The notes under the pieces: generated by a model
Database searches by the model: none
The model's input: the letters and a program-made list of their open reading frames with translations, nothing else
What the model was told of the DNA's origin: nothing
Position numbers and translations under genes: made by a program
Shown here: one piece after another, positions 1-10,667 of the stretch
Numbering within the stretch: the stretch's first letter is position 1
Layout of the letters: each line of letters opens with the position of its first letter
NCBI RefSeq assembly: GCF_016865525.2
Contig: NZ_CP075169.1
Coordinates: 3,286,337-3,350,336, forward strand
Length of the DNA: 64,000 bases
Direction of reading: 5' to 3'
Source: Sodalis ligni
GTDB taxonomy: Bacteria > Pseudomonadota > Gammaproteobacteria > Enterobacterales > Enterobacteriaceae

Positions 1-10
1 GCGCCGCGAC

Positions 11-45
11 GCCATCCGCCCCTTGCCGGACCGGGTGGCTTTTTT
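11..45 (+). terminator. Rho-independent terminator of the gene upstream of the window
   Basis: An 8-bp stem (11-18 with 32-39, one G-U pair) is followed directly by six T residues at 40-45. It would end a gene lying to the left of the window and insulate rnb. Confidence 0.65.
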
Positions 46-140
46 ATGGCTTTAATGGCGGGTTACACTTGCCGCCAACCGTCGATTCGCGTAAAACTGT
101 CTGCCGTTATTGAAGCCTTTTTTACACTCGCCTGGACATT

Positions 141-2073
141 ATGTTTCAAGATAATCCGCTGCTCGCGCAGCTAAAACAGCAACTTCACTCTCAGACGCCC
201 CGTGTCGAAGGCGTGGTCAAAGGTACTGAGAAAGGGTTTGGCTTCCTTGAAGTCGATGCTCAAAAAAGCTATTTCATCCCGCCGCCCTTTATGAAAAAAG
301 TGATGCACGGCGACCGGATCGCCGCCGTGGTGCGCACGGAAAAAGAGCGGGAGATAGCCGAGCCGGAAACCCTTATCGAGCCTTCCTGGCGCGCTTTGTC
401 GGCCGGGTGCAGTTCAAGGATGACCGCCTGTCCATCGTACCCGATCATCCGCTGATCAAAGAAGTGATCCTTGCCGGCCGGTGCGCAGCGTCGAACATGA
501 ATTCAAAACCGGAGACTGGGCGGTGGCGGAAATGCGTCGTCATCCGCTAAAGGGCGATCGGCATTTTTATGCTGAAATTACCCATCTGGTCACCACCGGC
601 GATAATCATTTCGCCCCCTGGTGGGTGACGCTGGCCCGCCACAATCTCGAACGCGAAGCGCCGGCCATGGTGGACGGGCTGACCCTGCAGGATGATAACC
701 TGGTGCGCGAGGATTTAACCGCCCTGGATTTCATCACCATCGACAGCGCCAGCACCGAAGATATGGATGACGCCCTGCATGTGGCGGCCGGTGAGGGGGA
801 TACGCTGGTGCTGACCATCGCCATCGCCGATCCCACCGCCTATGTTCAGGCCGGCAGCCCGCTGGACGACATAGCCCGGGATCGGGCGTTTACCAATTAT
901 CTGCCGGGATTCAATATCCCGATGCTGCCGCGCATTCTCTCCGATGACATTTGTTCGCTGCATGCCCATGAGCGCCGCCCGGCCCTGGTTTGCCGGGTTA
1001 CGGTCAATGCGGACGGCTCGCTGGCGGACAAACCCAACTTTTTCGCCGCGTGGATTGAGTCAAAAGCCAAACTGGTTTATGACCAGGTCTCCGAGTGGCT
1101 GGAAGACGCCGGCGACTGGCAGCCGGAAAACGAGGCAGTGGCCCAGCAGATTCGCCTGTTGCAGCGCCTGAGCCTGGCACGAACCGCTTGGCGCCAGTCC
1201 AATGCCCTGGTGTTCAAGGATCGCCCCGACTACCGCTTCGTGCTGGACGATAAAGGCGATGTGCTGGACATCCAGGTAGAGCCGCGCCGTATCGCCAATC
1301 GGATGGTGGAAGAAGCCATGATCACGGCGAATATTTGCGCGGCGCGGGTCTTGAGGGACGGCCTGGGTTACGGCGTTTATAACGTGCACCACGGTTTTGA
1401 TGAAACCCTGGTGGACCAGGCGGTCACCGTACTGGCCAACAATAATATCCAGGCCGACGCCGCCACATTGATGACGCTGGAAGGTTTTTGCGAGCTGCGG
1501 CGCCGGCTGGACGCCCTGCCCACCTCTTATCTCGACAGCCGCATCCGCCGTTTCCAGACCTTCGCTGAAATCAGCGTCGAACCGGGCCCGCATTTCGGCC
1601 TGGGCCTAGATGCCTATGCCACCTGGACTTCGCCTATCCGCAAGTACGGCGATATGGTTAATCATCGCCTGCTGAAGGGATTACTGGGCCAGGGCATCCC
1701 CGCCCGCCCGACGGAAGACGTCATGCTGCGCCTGGCGGAACGCCGCCGCTTGAACCGCATGGCGGAACGGGATGTCGGCGATTGGCTTTATGCCCGTTAT
1801 CTCAAGGACAAAGCCGGCAACGGCACGCGCTACGCGGCGGAGATCATTGATATCTCCCGCGGCGGCATGCGGGTTCGCCTGTTGGAGAACGGCGCGGTGG
1901 CCTTTGTCCCGGCGCCTTTTATCCACAGCGTGCGCGATGAACTGGTTTGCAGCCAGGATACCGGCACCGTGCAGGTGAAAGGCGAAGAGCGCTACCGCCA
2001 GGGAGACAGTATCGAGGTCACCCTGGAGGAAGTACGCCAGGAAACACGATCGGTGATTGCGCGGCCGGTGTAA
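141..2073 (+). pseudogene. rnb: Exoribonuclease II, frame-disrupted twice
   Basis: RNase II degrades single-stranded RNA 3' to 5' in the cytoplasm. The N-terminal cold-shock RNA-binding part starts at 141 ([11 protein letters not shown]) and the RNB catalytic and S1 parts run from 481 to 2073. The motif [12 protein letters not shown], with the metal-binding aspartates, is intact, as are the [10 protein letters not shown] and [10 protein letters not shown] segments near the active site and the terminal IARPV. Two single-base losses break the frame. One is at the CC of 381-382, where the following frame restores [10 protein letters not shown]. The other is near 473-480, where one more C restores [10 protein letters not shown]. 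Reading through both gives a full-length protein, so this is either a recent pseudogene or two homopolymer sequencing errors. A terminator follows at once. Confidence 0.9.
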
Positions 2074-2090
2074 GAATTTTGTAAAAAAAA

Positions 2091-2125
2091 AAGGGACTGA
2101 TACGAAAATATCAGTCCCTTTCCTT
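2091..2125 (+). terminator. rnb terminator
   Basis: A perfect 12-bp stem (2091-2102 with 2109-2120) with a 6-base loop begins 17 bases after the rnb stop. It has an A tract before it and a T-rich tail after it, so it may work in both directions. Confidence 0.85.
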
Positions 2126-2199
2126 TCTTAACGCCGCAAGCTTTTGTTACGCCTTGATTAACGCCTTATTGAAACATTTATTGCATTCATACCGCCCTA

Positions 2200-3639
2200 T
2201 TAAATTTCAGCCGGGCGACGATTTTCAGGTAAGTCTCTCCATTTAACTTCTGTATCAAACCCGGAGTCCATTCAAAACCGCTACGCTCCCTGCTATACAT
2301 ACCGAAGTTTTGATGCTGTTAAAGATTATTTGACTAAAAGATTTACTGTAGAGGAGTTCATCATCTGACCTGTTTTCATTTCTAATATTTACGGTAATAC
2401 CCAAATTTTCAATAAGATCAATCGAGTTACTTAATAAGCCTGGCCCCGCAATGTTTAGCGTGAGTTCAAATCTTACCGCAGGAGAGATCTTTTATCCTGC
2501 CACATCACATCAACAAATGTTGTTTTTCCTGAGTATTAACAGATAAGTTTCCCATTGTACTATCTGTAACAGTTGTTTTTGGGATTCTTCTGCTAAATTT
2601 ATGATCGAAGTAGTGTTATTGAGCATGCCGCTGTTTGGGTTATTTTCTTTTTCAAGATACGGATAAATTGCTTCATCAAGCATTTTGCTAATGAAGGCCG
2701 AATTTTTCCTCGAAGCTAAAAATCATTGTTAATAAAATTGATAGCTTTTTATCTGTAATTTAATACATAAAGTGATGAAGAAAATCTGCCTTATACTCTT
2801 TATCTTCACTTTCCGAAACTATATTCCCCAAAGGTTCTTTTAGTACCACATCCACATCCATATAAAGACCGCCGAACGTTTTTAACAGGTATAAACGCAG
2901 TATGTCGGCTGCTGCCGGGAAGTTAGCATAGCGGGTCTCAGTACACTCCTGGCAATGGCTGATTGTATATGATAAGGAGGTTCAGGCTTTAAAAATTTAT
3001 TTTGAAATAACAGCCGTCGAATAACCGACATTGACTAATTCCTGATAGTTTTGACCGGATGATCTACCCACACTCTTACCTCATAATCAGGATTAAGACC
3101 CGCACTATTTATTATGCCGCTGATCGCATAATCAGGTAGTGTTGACTTACCCAGCCAAATATAATGAATGATTTTGGAATGCCAAGCTCAATAGGGTTAT
3201 TACTGATATCCAGCTTTTGCAGAGAGTGCTCGATGAGCGGGGTTTTCTCGAATTTATTATTCGCCAAATTCAGTTCCTCCACTGTCGACGACACGGAGGG
3301 AGATATTCCAGCAGGTTATGGCTAACATCCAACCGTTTCAGACCAAATGGAATGGCAAACAGCGCAGTCAAGGCGTTATTACTTGCGTTCAACTGTTCTA
3401 TCCAGGCCGGCAACTCCGGAAGTTCAGTCAACCCTAACCCGCTAAGATCCAGGAATAATGCGTTCCGCTTATGGCAATCAAGCAATCTGACCAAGGCTAA
3501 TTCTCTGCATTCACCCAAGCCGGTAGCGCACTCTGCCCATACTGCCCATTTTGCAAAAGTGCTTGATCAAGGGTATTATCGATAGGATTCCTAGAAAAAT
3601 CTTATAATGTTGATTATCGAAAGAGTGCACGGCATGCAT
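2200..3639 (-). pseudogene. LRR-glycosyltransferase effector-like pseudogene, copy 1
   Basis: Read from 3639 down, an AAGGAG site precedes ATG, followed by a short N-terminal region ending around QALLQNGQYGQSALPAWV. Then come at least four LPX-type leucine-rich repeats (for example LTELPELPAWIEQLNASNN, then LKRLDVSHNLLEYLPP), the class found in YopM/SspH/IpaH secreted effectors. The last repeat runs directly into IPKIIHYIWLG (after restoring one A near 3168), the start of the TcdA/TcdB-type glycosyltransferase domain. ADILRLYLL and a DVD metal-binding motif lie at about 2850-2930, and a C-terminal GPG at about 2440. Frameshifts and stops occur throughout, and the segment is A+T-rich unlike its neighbours, suggesting transfer. 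By family it would glycosylate a host protein; no activity can be expected now. It is paralogous to the next gene. Confidence 0.72.
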
Positions 3640-3826
3640 TTATAACTCCTTTAACTGTAGTCAATTTTTTAAAAATAGCGTTTCAATTTCTAAAAATTAA
3701 TATTTTGAAAACATAATTTGATGAACAGCCCATTTGAATTTGGCCCAAGCTCAATTCAAAATGTAACTGTATCGAGTCTAATGTTTAGTTAGAAAAATTA
3801 ATCTGCTTATAGAATTGAATTCTTAT

Positions 3827-5198
3827 TCAATCAGACTTCTGAAGATTCTTTTTAAGTTCATCAATAAATGCCCATCTACCTTCAGCATCAGTGCCCTCGC
3901 TCCAGAGATATCCGTGCTTTGTTTTAGTTAACTTACCAAAAATATCGCTATTACTCATCGTTATGGTACTCAAAGGCAGGTTTAAATTAGAAAAATCATT
4001 TTATCTGCTCGAATATGATTGCTCAATCCTATTATAATTCTTTTGATTCAAAATATCTATAAAACAGATTGGGGCCTGTCAGCATCTTAGTGAGGTCAAG
4101 CCTGAACAGAGAATTATGTTTCTTGAGATGCCATATTAAGTCGTCATAGTTAAAATCTTTACCCAGTACATTATGACCAAATGCTCGTGAGTGGGGGTCT
4201 GTTTGTTTTAATCGCAATCCGTACTGCATAATTATGTTGGAAAACTCCACAATCCAATCTGTGCTATTCAAAGAACCTCTTGACAGGCAATTATCTGTTG
4301 CCACATAAGGAGATATTGCTTCAAATAATAGTTCACTGGCTGAGGCCGAGTTTTTGACCGCTGCTAACACAGCATTCCCGTAGAATATCAAATATTGTTC
4401 ATCTATATATTTGTACTCTAATTGCATCAAAGAATCATACATCGACACCCTATCATAAGTTTGAGATTTTATTTCTCCCAGCGGCTCTTTTAAGGCCACA
4501 TCTACATCTAAATAGAGTCCACCTTCCGCAAACAGAACATACAATCTGAGAATATCCGATGCTGCCGCATAATTTTCAAATTGTGTATGAACAGCTTCCT
4601 GTTAATGATCGACTGAATGATATAGGGCAATTTTGGCTCGATAAATTCCACCTTAGAAAATAGTGCGGTGGAATAACCGGCATTTATCAGCTGAGTTCTG
4701 ATTTCTGCCGAATTTTCCACCCATACTTTCACTTCATAATCTGGATTCTCGGTAGCGCTGTTTATGATATTAGACACAGCGAATGTAGGTAAAGGAGAAT
4801 TTCCCAACCAAATATAATGAAGGATTTTGGGGATTTTATGGCAAAGCGGATTCTCACTGCAATCCAGCTTACGCAAGGTGGCCGATGAAAGGTAATTCCC
4901 TGAACATATTGTTTGTGAGATCCAGCTCTTCCAACGTAGATGGCATTACACAAAGCTGCTCCAGCCGATTATGACTGGCGTCTATTTTTTAACGCCATGG
5001 GGATGTCAGGTAGGGTTATCAGCGCATTGCCACTCACATTCAGTTCTTCAATACCGGGCGGTAATACAGGCAGCTCCGTCAGATACAGCCCCTAAGATCT
5101 AAAATCTTCCCTTTCTGTATAACACACTCCTTCATTATCTCCACCGCTTGGTCTCTACGCTCACCTATCACGCCTGGTGTTTTTGCCAAACATCCCAT
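3827..5198 (-). pseudogene. LRR-glycosyltransferase effector-like pseudogene, copy 2
   Basis: This has the same architecture as its neighbour. From about 5198 a short N-terminus leads to LPX-type repeats (LTELPVLPPGIEELNVSGNA, then LEELDLTNNMFRELPF, LRKLDCSENPL) with a stop and shifts between them. The glycosyltransferase then starts in frame at 4876 as IPKILHYIWLG, with ASDILRLYVLF and GGLYLDVDV (the DXD motif) around 4495-4560. An uninterrupted 170-codon stretch covers 4032-4544 and contains the family's TGPN segment. Beyond the stop at 4032 a further in-frame piece (3827-3958, ending LKKNLQKSD) probably belonged to the C-terminus. It is less decayed than copy 1. The DXD residues and the N-terminal IWLG motif survive, so the fold assignment is fairly firm, while a host-directed role is inference. 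Confidence 0.72.
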
Positions 5199-5524
5199 AT
5201 ATTGAATATTTTATTAAAATAGAGGGTATCGGTGTTTTATGCATAGGCGGGGTTAAAATGATTTAAACCAGAGATTGAATTATACATAGAGATATCCATT
5301 ATATTTTAATTGAGTCAATTTTATCAATGCGGATGGCGGCGATTTATTGGCGCAGGTAACAAGTTTATTCGCCTCTCCCGCAGGCAGACACTGACAATTT
5401 TCAAATGAAAATTAATATGTTTCAGAGGAGTAGACAACACCTTAGCTCATTTATTCCGCGAGCGAATTCTGTCCCATTTAGAAAGGTCCTGCAATCGCTT
5501 TAAGACGGGATCAGCTAAAAATGC
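5199..5524. other. Gene-free stretch left of kdgT
   Basis: A+T-rich sequence grades into backbone composition. I see no open frame with a start site, no RNA gene and no strong repeat here. It is probably the worn edge of the effector island. Confidence 0.5.
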
Positions 5525-5547
5525 AAAAAACCCCGCGGAGGGGTTTT
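5525..5547 (-). terminator. kdgT terminator
   Basis: The hairpin pairs AAAACCCC (5527-5534) with GGGGTTTT (5540-5547). On the minus strand it is followed by a run of T, 26 bases past the kdgT stop. Confidence 0.8.
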
Positions 5548-5572
5548 CTGTGGTTCAACTATCTTCGTACTT

Positions 5573-6574
5573 CTAGCGTTCAATGGCCTGTGATTTTAAT
5601 TCGGCTTGAGCAAGTGCGGCGATTTCTCCTTTTCTCACCCGCTTGGAATAGAGCGCGGTGATAATCGGCACCAGAATGGAGGTGACGATAACCGACGTGG
5701 CCACCAGCGCGGTGGCGGCCGGCGCCATGGGTTTGAACGCCGGGATCATCTCGGCTATCAGCACCGGCGTGGCCACTGCGGCGCCCGCGGAGCTGGAGGC
5801 GGCGATACCCGCCGTGCCGTCGCCGCCGCCGATGTATTTATCCGCGAGGATCAGCGGAATGCCGGTAACGATAATCACGCCGATACCCAGCAAAATCCCC
5901 AGCAGTCCGGTTTGGGCGATAACGTTAAGATTAATGGTATTGCCCAGCGCGAAGGCGAAGAAAGGAATCAGGGTCTGTACCGCCTTGCTGAAGAAGTCCC
6001 GCAGCTCGGGATCCAGGTTGCCCAAGGCAAATCCAATCAGAAACGGCAGTACCGCGCCGACGAACACATGAGGTTCAAACGAGGCGATGCCGGCGGTGCC
6101 CAGAATAATCATGGTCATTAGCGGGCCGGATTCCAGCGACATCAAAACAAAGGCGCCGGATTCCTCCTTGGTGCCGTATTGCTGCATGATGGACGCGTAG
6201 AGGCCGCCGTTGGTCATATCCATGGAGGCTACCAGCGCCAGGGTGGACAAGCCGGCAAAAAAGCCGATTTCCACGCCATTGGCCGGCAGCAGCCTCGACG
6301 CCACCGCGGCCACCACCCAGGCAACGGCGATTTTGGTCACCACCAGGGTACCGGATTTACGCAGCACGGTGCCGGTGGCGCTGAGTTTGATGGAGGCCCC
6401 CATACAGAAAAACCAGACCGCCAGGATAGGAACGGTGCCGGAAATCAAACCATTAGTGAAGGAGCCGAAATATTTACCCGAATCGGGTGCAAATGTATGA
6501 CACAGCGCGCCGATGAAGAGCGGCACCAGCATCATGCCACCGGGGATTTTGTCAATTGCACGTTTGATTTGCAT
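5573..6574 (-). CDS. kdgT: 2-keto-3-deoxygluconate permease
   Basis: A proton-coupled inner-membrane importer of 2-keto-3-deoxygluconate, the sugar acid released in pectin and polyuronate breakdown. The 333-residue product starts [15 protein letters not shown], is almost entirely hydrophobic with about ten membrane segments, and carries the glycine- and alanine-rich core typical of the KdgT family. The ATG at 6574 has a good AGGTGGA site; an upstream in-frame extension to 6646 has no ribosome site and is unlikely. A KdgR-type operator and a CRP-type site lie 140-220 bases upstream, as expected for a pectin-regulon gene. It stands alone with its own terminator. Confidence 0.93.
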   Translation of the reverse strand: MQIKRAIDKIPGGMMLVPLFIGALCHTFAPDSGKYFGSFTNGLISGTVPILAVWFFCMGASIKLSATGTVLRKSGTLVVTKIAVAWVVAAVASRLLPANGVEIGFFAGLSTLALVASMDMTNGGLYASIMQQYGTKEESGAFVLMSLESGPLMTMIILGTAGIASFEPHVFVGAVLPFLIGFALGNLDPELRDFFSKAVQTLIPFFAFALGNTINLNVIAQTGLLGILLGIGVIIVTGIPLILADKYIGGGDGTAGIAASSSAGAAVATPVLIAEMIPAFKPMAPAATALVATSVIVTSILVPIITALYSKRVRKGEIAALAQAELKSQAIER

Positions 6575-6712
6575 CTGGATTCCACCTAAGTTCGAATTAT
6601 CATCCATCTTTGGTACGGAGCCGCCCCGTGGACGCGCCCCATGCATTGATAAGATCGGTTAGGCGCTACGTTAGCCATTTACATCTTGTCATACAGTGAT
6701 CTGCGACATAAA

Positions 6713-6732
6713 AATGAAACGTTGTTTCTTTT
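6713..6732. promoter_or_regulatory. KdgR operator upstream of kdgT
   Basis: The palindrome GAAAC-N3-GTTTC at 6716-6728, flanked by A and T runs, matches the KdgR box of soft-rot enterobacteria. KdgR represses pectin-catabolism genes until 2-keto-3-deoxygluconate appears. It is placed for kdgT. Confidence 0.7.
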
Positions 6733-6773
6733 TTATAAACAGATCATTTTAACTAAATGGGCATTGGGTTTTG

Positions 6774-6795
6774 AAATGAGATCCAAATCACATTC
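6774..6795. promoter_or_regulatory. CRP-cAMP binding site upstream of kdgT
   Basis: TGAGA-N6-TCACA at 6777-6792 differs from the consensus half-sites at one position. Its place about 50 bases upstream of the KdgR box suggests activation of kdgT under glucose limitation. Confidence 0.6.
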
Positions 6796-6996
6796 CCAGA
6801 ACGGTAACAGGGTACGACACCAGTAAAAAGATTGAGGTTTTCAGGATTCAAACATTCATCAGGAAGGGAAAAGAGTGGAATAAAAACCCGCCGGCGCATT
6901 CTGTCGCGGTTATGTTGAACGCACGCCTGTAGAGCTTTACATGACGCCGGCATAGCGGCATAACCGGCGCCAAAGAGCCATTATCGTGAGTTTTTG

Positions 6997-7692
6997 CTAT
7001 TGTCCGTAATAAGCGTTTTTACCGTGTTTACGTAAATAATGCTTGTCCAGCAATTCCGCTTGCATCGGCGGCAAATCGGGCGTCAATTGGCGGGAGAAGA
7101 TGCCCATATATGCAAGCTCTTCCAAGACCACCGCGTTGTGGACCGCATTATCGGCATCGCTGCCCCAGGCGAAGGGACCGTGTGAATTTACTAGCACCGC
7201 GGGAACCGCCTCGGGATCAATACCGCGGGAGACGAAGGTGTCCACGATAACCTTGCCGGTTTCCCATTCATAGCGGCCCTGTATTTCCGCCGGCGTCATC
7301 AGCCGGGTACAGGGAACGGCGCCATAAAAATAGTCGGCATGGGTGGTGCCCCAGGCAGGAACGTCTTGTCCGGCCTGCGCCCAGATAGTGGCATGGCGCG
7401 AATGGGTATGGACGATACCGCCGATGCCGGCAAAATCCAGATACAGCACCCGATGGGTATCGGTGTCGGAAGAGGGTTTTTTCTGTCCTTCCACCACCCG
7501 CCCGGTTTCCAATTCCACTACCACCATATCTTCCCGTGTCATCTCTTCGTAACTGACGCCGGAAGGTTTAATCACCAGCAATCCCTGTGGGCGATCCACC
7601 GCGCTGACATTTCCCCAGGTAAAGGTCACCAGATGATGGCGCGGCAAAGCAAGGTTTGCCGCCAGGACCTGGTCTTTTAATTCATTAAGCAT
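6997..7692 (-). CDS. araD: L-ribulose-5-phosphate 4-epimerase
   Basis: Interconverts L-ribulose 5-phosphate and D-xylulose 5-phosphate, feeding arabinose or ascorbate carbon into the pentose phosphate pathway. The 231-residue, zinc-dependent class II aldolase-fold protein shows TWGNVSAVD, the zinc-binding [14 protein letters not shown] segment, TTHADYFYG and the terminal [15 protein letters not shown]. These resemble AraD more than its paralogues UlaF and SgbE, though substrate cannot be fixed from sequence alone. The start at 7692 follows a GAGGG site; the longer frame to 7743 lacks one. No araB or araA lies nearby, so it is an orphan of its pathway here. It sits upstream of kdgT on the same strand with a 420-base gap. 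Confidence 0.88.
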   Translation of the reverse strand: MLNELKDQVLAANLALPRHHLVTFTWGNVSAVDRPQGLLVIKPSGVSYEEMTREDMVVVELETGRVVEGQKKPSSDTDTHRVLYLDFAGIGGIVHTHSRHATIWAQAGQDVPAWGTTHADYFYGAVPCTRLMTPAEIQGRYEWETGKVIVDTFVSRGIDPEAVPAVLVNSHGPFAWGSDADNAVHNAVVLEELAYMGIFSRQLTPDLPPMQAELLDKHYLRKHGKNAYYGQ

Positions 7693-7930
7693 CGTTAAGC
7701 CCTCTTGAACGCTAGAGGACATTGTCCCGGCAGCCAGAAGCAACCGCTATGGCCTAATCGGCTAAAGATCCGCCCTACTTCTGCTATTGACCGTTTTTCG
7801 CGACCGTGGGCATGCCGAGGCGAGTCAGGAGAGCAGGCAGATATATTATTGTTAATCCGGGCTAAACAAGCGGAACGTACTATAATTATTAACTAGCAAT
7901 CAATAACAACAGCAATCTATGGAGAAATTG

Positions 7931-8146
7931 ATGATGATGAAATATTCAACCAAACGTATTACCGCGGCCGCCGTGGCGATCGCCCTGGTTGTTACCCTAA
8001 GTGCGTGTGAAACGAGACGTGGACGTAACACCGCCATCGGTGCCGGCGTCGGCGCGGTGGGCGGCGCGGTTCTTACCAATGGCAGCGCTTTGGGTACCTT
8101 AGGCGGCGCGGCGGTTGGCGGCGTTGTCGGCCATCAGGTGCATTAA
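7931..8146 (+). CDS. osmB: Osmotically inducible lipoprotein OsmB
   Basis: A small outer-membrane lipoprotein induced by osmotic and envelope stress. About 71 residues: a basic N-terminus, a hydrophobic signal peptide and the lipobox LSAC, then a glycine-rich tail with repeated GAGVGAVGGAV and LGGAAVGGVVGHQV segments (glycine-zipper type), as in E. coli OsmB. I chose the ATG at 7931 because GGAG at 7921-7924 sits six bases ahead; the ATG at 7919 has no site. It is convergent with yciH, as in E. coli. The hairpin at 8156-8187 lies between them. Confidence 0.9.
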   Translation: MMMKYSTKRITAAAVAIALVVTLSACETRRGRNTAIGAGVGAVGGAVLTNGSALGTLGGAAVGGVVGHQVH

Positions 8147-8155
8147 GCCGGTCCC

Positions 8156-8187
8156 GCCGGCGTTAACCTGCACGGTTAACCGCCGGC
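8156..8187. terminator. Bidirectional hairpin between osmB and yciH
   Basis: A 13-bp stem with one mismatch (GCCGGC and TTAACC paired with GGTTAA and GCCGGC) lies between the convergent osmB and yciH ends and slightly overlaps the yciH stop. There is no T tract, so it may be a partial terminator or mRNA 3' end protector. Confidence 0.4.
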
Positions 8188-8499
8188 CAGTTTGACTTTC
8201 AGTCCCTTGGCTTCCAGGAGCTGTTTCAACAGTTCCCGTTTATCACCCTGTATTTCAATCACGCCCTCCTTCACCGACCCGCCGCAGCCGCACTTTTTCT
8301 TCAGCTCCGCCGCCAGCGCCGCCAGCGCATTATCATCTACATCCAGGCCGCTAATCAGACAAACGCCTTTTCCCTTGCGTCCGCTGGTCTGGCGCTGAAT
8401 CCGCACCACGCCATCACCCTTGGGACGGGCTACCGGCCGGGACGGCTCGGTTATCCGCCCGCTCTCGGTGGAATAGACCACACGGCTGTTATTGTCCAT
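8176..8499 (-). CDS. yciH: SUI1/eIF1-family protein YciH
   Basis: A 107-residue homologue of the eukaryotic initiation factor eIF1, thought to affect start-codon fidelity in bacteria. The SUI1 domain fills the C-terminal two thirds, with [12 protein letters not shown], a CGCGGSVK turn and EIQGD, the family's RNA-contact surface. The start at 8499 overlaps the end of pyrF by 11 bases, so the two are translationally coupled as in E. coli. Its physiological role is not settled. Confidence 0.92.
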   Translation of the reverse strand: MDNNSRVVYSTESGRITEPSRPVARPKGDGVVRIQRQTSGRKGKGVCLISGLDVDDNALAALAAELKKKCGCGGSVKEGVIEIQGDKRELLKQLLEAKGLKVKLAGG

Positions 8500-9241
8500 C
8501 GTTTCCTCCCATGTCTCGCAATGACATCAATATGCCTTGCAGCGTTACGGCCGGGTCCTGTGAACGGGTAATAGGACGCCCGATCACCATATAATCCACC
8601 CCGGCCCGCAGGGCTTCCACCGGCGTCAGGACCCGACGCTGATCGCCGGCGTCGCTGCCTTCCGGCCGGATACCGGGGGTGACCAGCAGAAATTCAGCGC
8701 CGAATCGCTGTTTAAACACCGCGGCTTCCCGCGCGGAACAGACCACGCCGTCCAGCCCGCAGCGCCGGGCCAGGTCCGCCAATCGTCCGGCATACTCAAA
8801 AGCCCCGTATGGAATGCCCAGGGCCGTTAAATCTTCATCCGCCATGCTGGTAAGCAGCGTGACGGCGATAAGTTTAGGCGCTTGGGCACCGAACGGGGCA
8901 AGGGCCTCTTTCGCCGCCGCCATCATCCGTTCCCCGCCGCCGGCGTGCACATTCACCATCCACACGCCCAGCTCCGCCGCTGCGGACACGGCCTTGGCGA
9001 CGGTATTGGGAATATCATGAAATTTCAGATCGAGGAAAATATCGAAGCCCAGCCGCTGCAGATCGCGAACGAAATCCGGGCCGAAGCGGGTAAACATCTC
9101 TTTTCCGATTTTCAGCCGACACTCATTGGGGGAAACCCTATGGGCAAAGGCCAGAGCCTCGGAACGGGAGGCATAGTCCAACGCCACTATGATGGGTGAG
9201 GAAAATCCCGGCGGCACAGACGACTGGAAGTCGCGAGTCAT
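8489..9241 (-). CDS. pyrF: Orotidine 5'-phosphate decarboxylase
   Basis: Catalyses the last step of UMP synthesis, decarboxylation of OMP. The 250-residue TIM-barrel protein carries the catalytic [11 protein letters not shown] motif (the Asp-Lys-Asp array), VNVHAGGG and the phosphate-binding [12 protein letters not shown] and [12 protein letters not shown] loops. The ATG at 9241 follows an AAAAGG site; the longer open frame to 9319 has no support. It lies downstream of lapB and overlaps yciH, the usual enterobacterial order. Confidence 0.95.
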   Translation of the reverse strand: MTRDFQSSVPPGFSSPIIVALDYASRSEALAFAHRVSPNECRLKIGKEMFTRFGPDFVRDLQRLGFDIFLDLKFHDIPNTVAKAVSAAAELGVWMVNVHAGGGERMMAAAKEALAPFGAQAPKLIAVTLLTSMADEDLTALGIPYGAFEYAGRLADLARRCGLDGVVCSAREAAVFKQRFGAEFLLVTPGIRPEGSDAGDQRRVLTPVEALRAGVDYMVIGRPITRSQDPAVTLQGILMSLRDMGGNDGQ

Positions 9242-9491
9242 GAGGGTACCTTTTGATGGGAAGGCTGGCGGTGCCGGCGCGGCAGTTGAAATTCGCCGCC
9301 GATAAAACAACCTGCGCACAGCGCCAGTTTAATGGATGCGGAGTATTTTACCTGCCGGCAAGAAAAAAGCCCAGCGCCGGCAAACGAGAGCGTTGGAGAT
9401 GATAACCGTTCTTCGTCTGCAAGATTGCAGCCGGTATTACCCATACCCGTGATGCGGTAAACTCATCTTCACCTTCACGGCTTGCCACGGA

Positions 9492-10661
9492 TTACTGTTC
9501 GTCAAGGCCGCGGATGGGTTTGATGGAGGCCCAGGATTTACAGGAGGGACAATGCCAGTACAGGCTGTGGGAGGTGAATCCGCACTTATTGCAGCGGTAA
9601 CGGGGCTTGGTCCGGATCTGTTCCCCCACCATATCCCGCAGCACCTGCAGGCTCTCTTTGGCCCGTCCGTCTTCCGCTTCGTTCAGATGGAAATCCATCA
9701 GACGGTGGAACATCCTCATCGTGGGATGCTGGCGCAGTTGCTGATTGATATAAAGCTGGGCGTTTTCCGTGCCGTCGTTTTGTTCGATAACATCCGCCAG
9801 CAGCAGCTCCGCCGCCGCGCCGGTGTTCATTTCAACGCAGCGGGTGAGAAATTCGGCCCAGGCCTCAGGCTTTTCGAGATGCTGATAGCAGGTTTGCAAA
9901 ATAGGCAAAGTCTCGCTGACCATCTCCTTGTCCTGATCCAGCACCCGCTGCAGGGCGGCCACCGCGGCAGGGTAGTCCTGACGCGCCATAAAAATGCGCC
10001 CCATCATGATCGAGACGCGGGAGCAGTTCTTATCGGCTGCCGCGCCCTTTTTCAACTGCGCCATCGCCTTGTCCAGATCGTCGCTGCCCATGGCCTGCAG
10101 CGCCAGCTCGCAATAAAAATGGGCAATTTCAATCCGCAGAGGCTCTTTGCCCAGCTTCACCAGCTTTTCCGCTATCTCGATTGCCTTGTTCCAATCGCTG
10201 GTATCCTGGTAAATCTGCAGCAACTGCTGCAACGCCCCGGTGCGAAAATCATCTTCGTCCACCAGCTGGCTGAACATTTCCTCGGCGCGATCGTAGAAAC
10301 CGGCGGCCATATAGTCACGGCCCAATTGCTGGGTGGCCAGCAACCGCTGCTCGAAACTCAGCGCGGTACTCTCCATTAACGCCTGGTGAATACGGATGGC
10401 CCGATCCACCTCTCCCCGGGATCGAAACAGATTCCCCAGCGTAAGATGGGCCTCGACGGCGTTGCTGTCCTCCTTGAGCATGTCAAGAAACAGGTCCACC
10501 GCTTTGTCCTGCTGATTGGACAGCAAAAAATTCACCCCTGCCACATACTCGCGGGAGAGGCGATTGGCGTCCTGTTGCTTATCCTGCTGCGCGCTTCTGC
10601 GCCCCATGTACCAACCGTAAGCGGCAGCCACGGGCAACAACAGAAACAGCAGTTCTAACAT
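9492..10661 (-). CDS. lapB: Lipopolysaccharide assembly protein LapB
   Basis: LapB (YciM) acts with FtsH to control LpxC turnover and so balances LPS against phospholipid. The 389 residues begin with one membrane anchor (LELLFLLLPVAAAYGWYMG), continue with about nine tetratricopeptide repeats (for example AVEAHLTLGNLFRSRGEVDR) and end in a rubredoxin-type zinc module, CNKC and CPSC at about residues 358-375. All metal cysteines are present. It starts 6 bases after lapA and is clearly in one operon with it. Confidence 0.95.
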   Translation of the reverse strand: MLELLFLLLPVAAAYGWYMGRRSAQQDKQQDANRLSREYVAGVNFLLSNQQDKAVDLFLDMLKEDSNAVEAHLTLGNLFRSRGEVDRAIRIHQALMESTALSFEQRLLATQQLGRDYMAAGFYDRAEEMFSQLVDEDDFRTGALQQLLQIYQDTSDWNKAIEIAEKLVKLGKEPLRIEIAHFYCELALQAMGSDDLDKAMAQLKKGAAADKNCSRVSIMMGRIFMARQDYPAAVAALQRVLDQDKEMVSETLPILQTCYQHLEKPEAWAEFLTRCVEMNTGAAAELLLADVIEQNDGTENAQLYINQQLRQHPTMRMFHRLMDFHLNEAEDGRAKESLQVLRDMVGEQIRTKPRYRCNKCGFTSHSLYWHCPSCKSWASIKPIRGLDEQ

Positions 10662-10667
10662 AACGCG

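Noticed and set aside
3217..3585. A 122-codon plus-strand open frame
   Set aside because: Antisense to the leucine-rich-repeat part of the first effector-like pseudogene.
6753..6953. A 66-codon minus-strand open frame upstream of kdgT
   Set aside because: It overlaps the CRP-type site, lacks a ribosome site and shows no family features.
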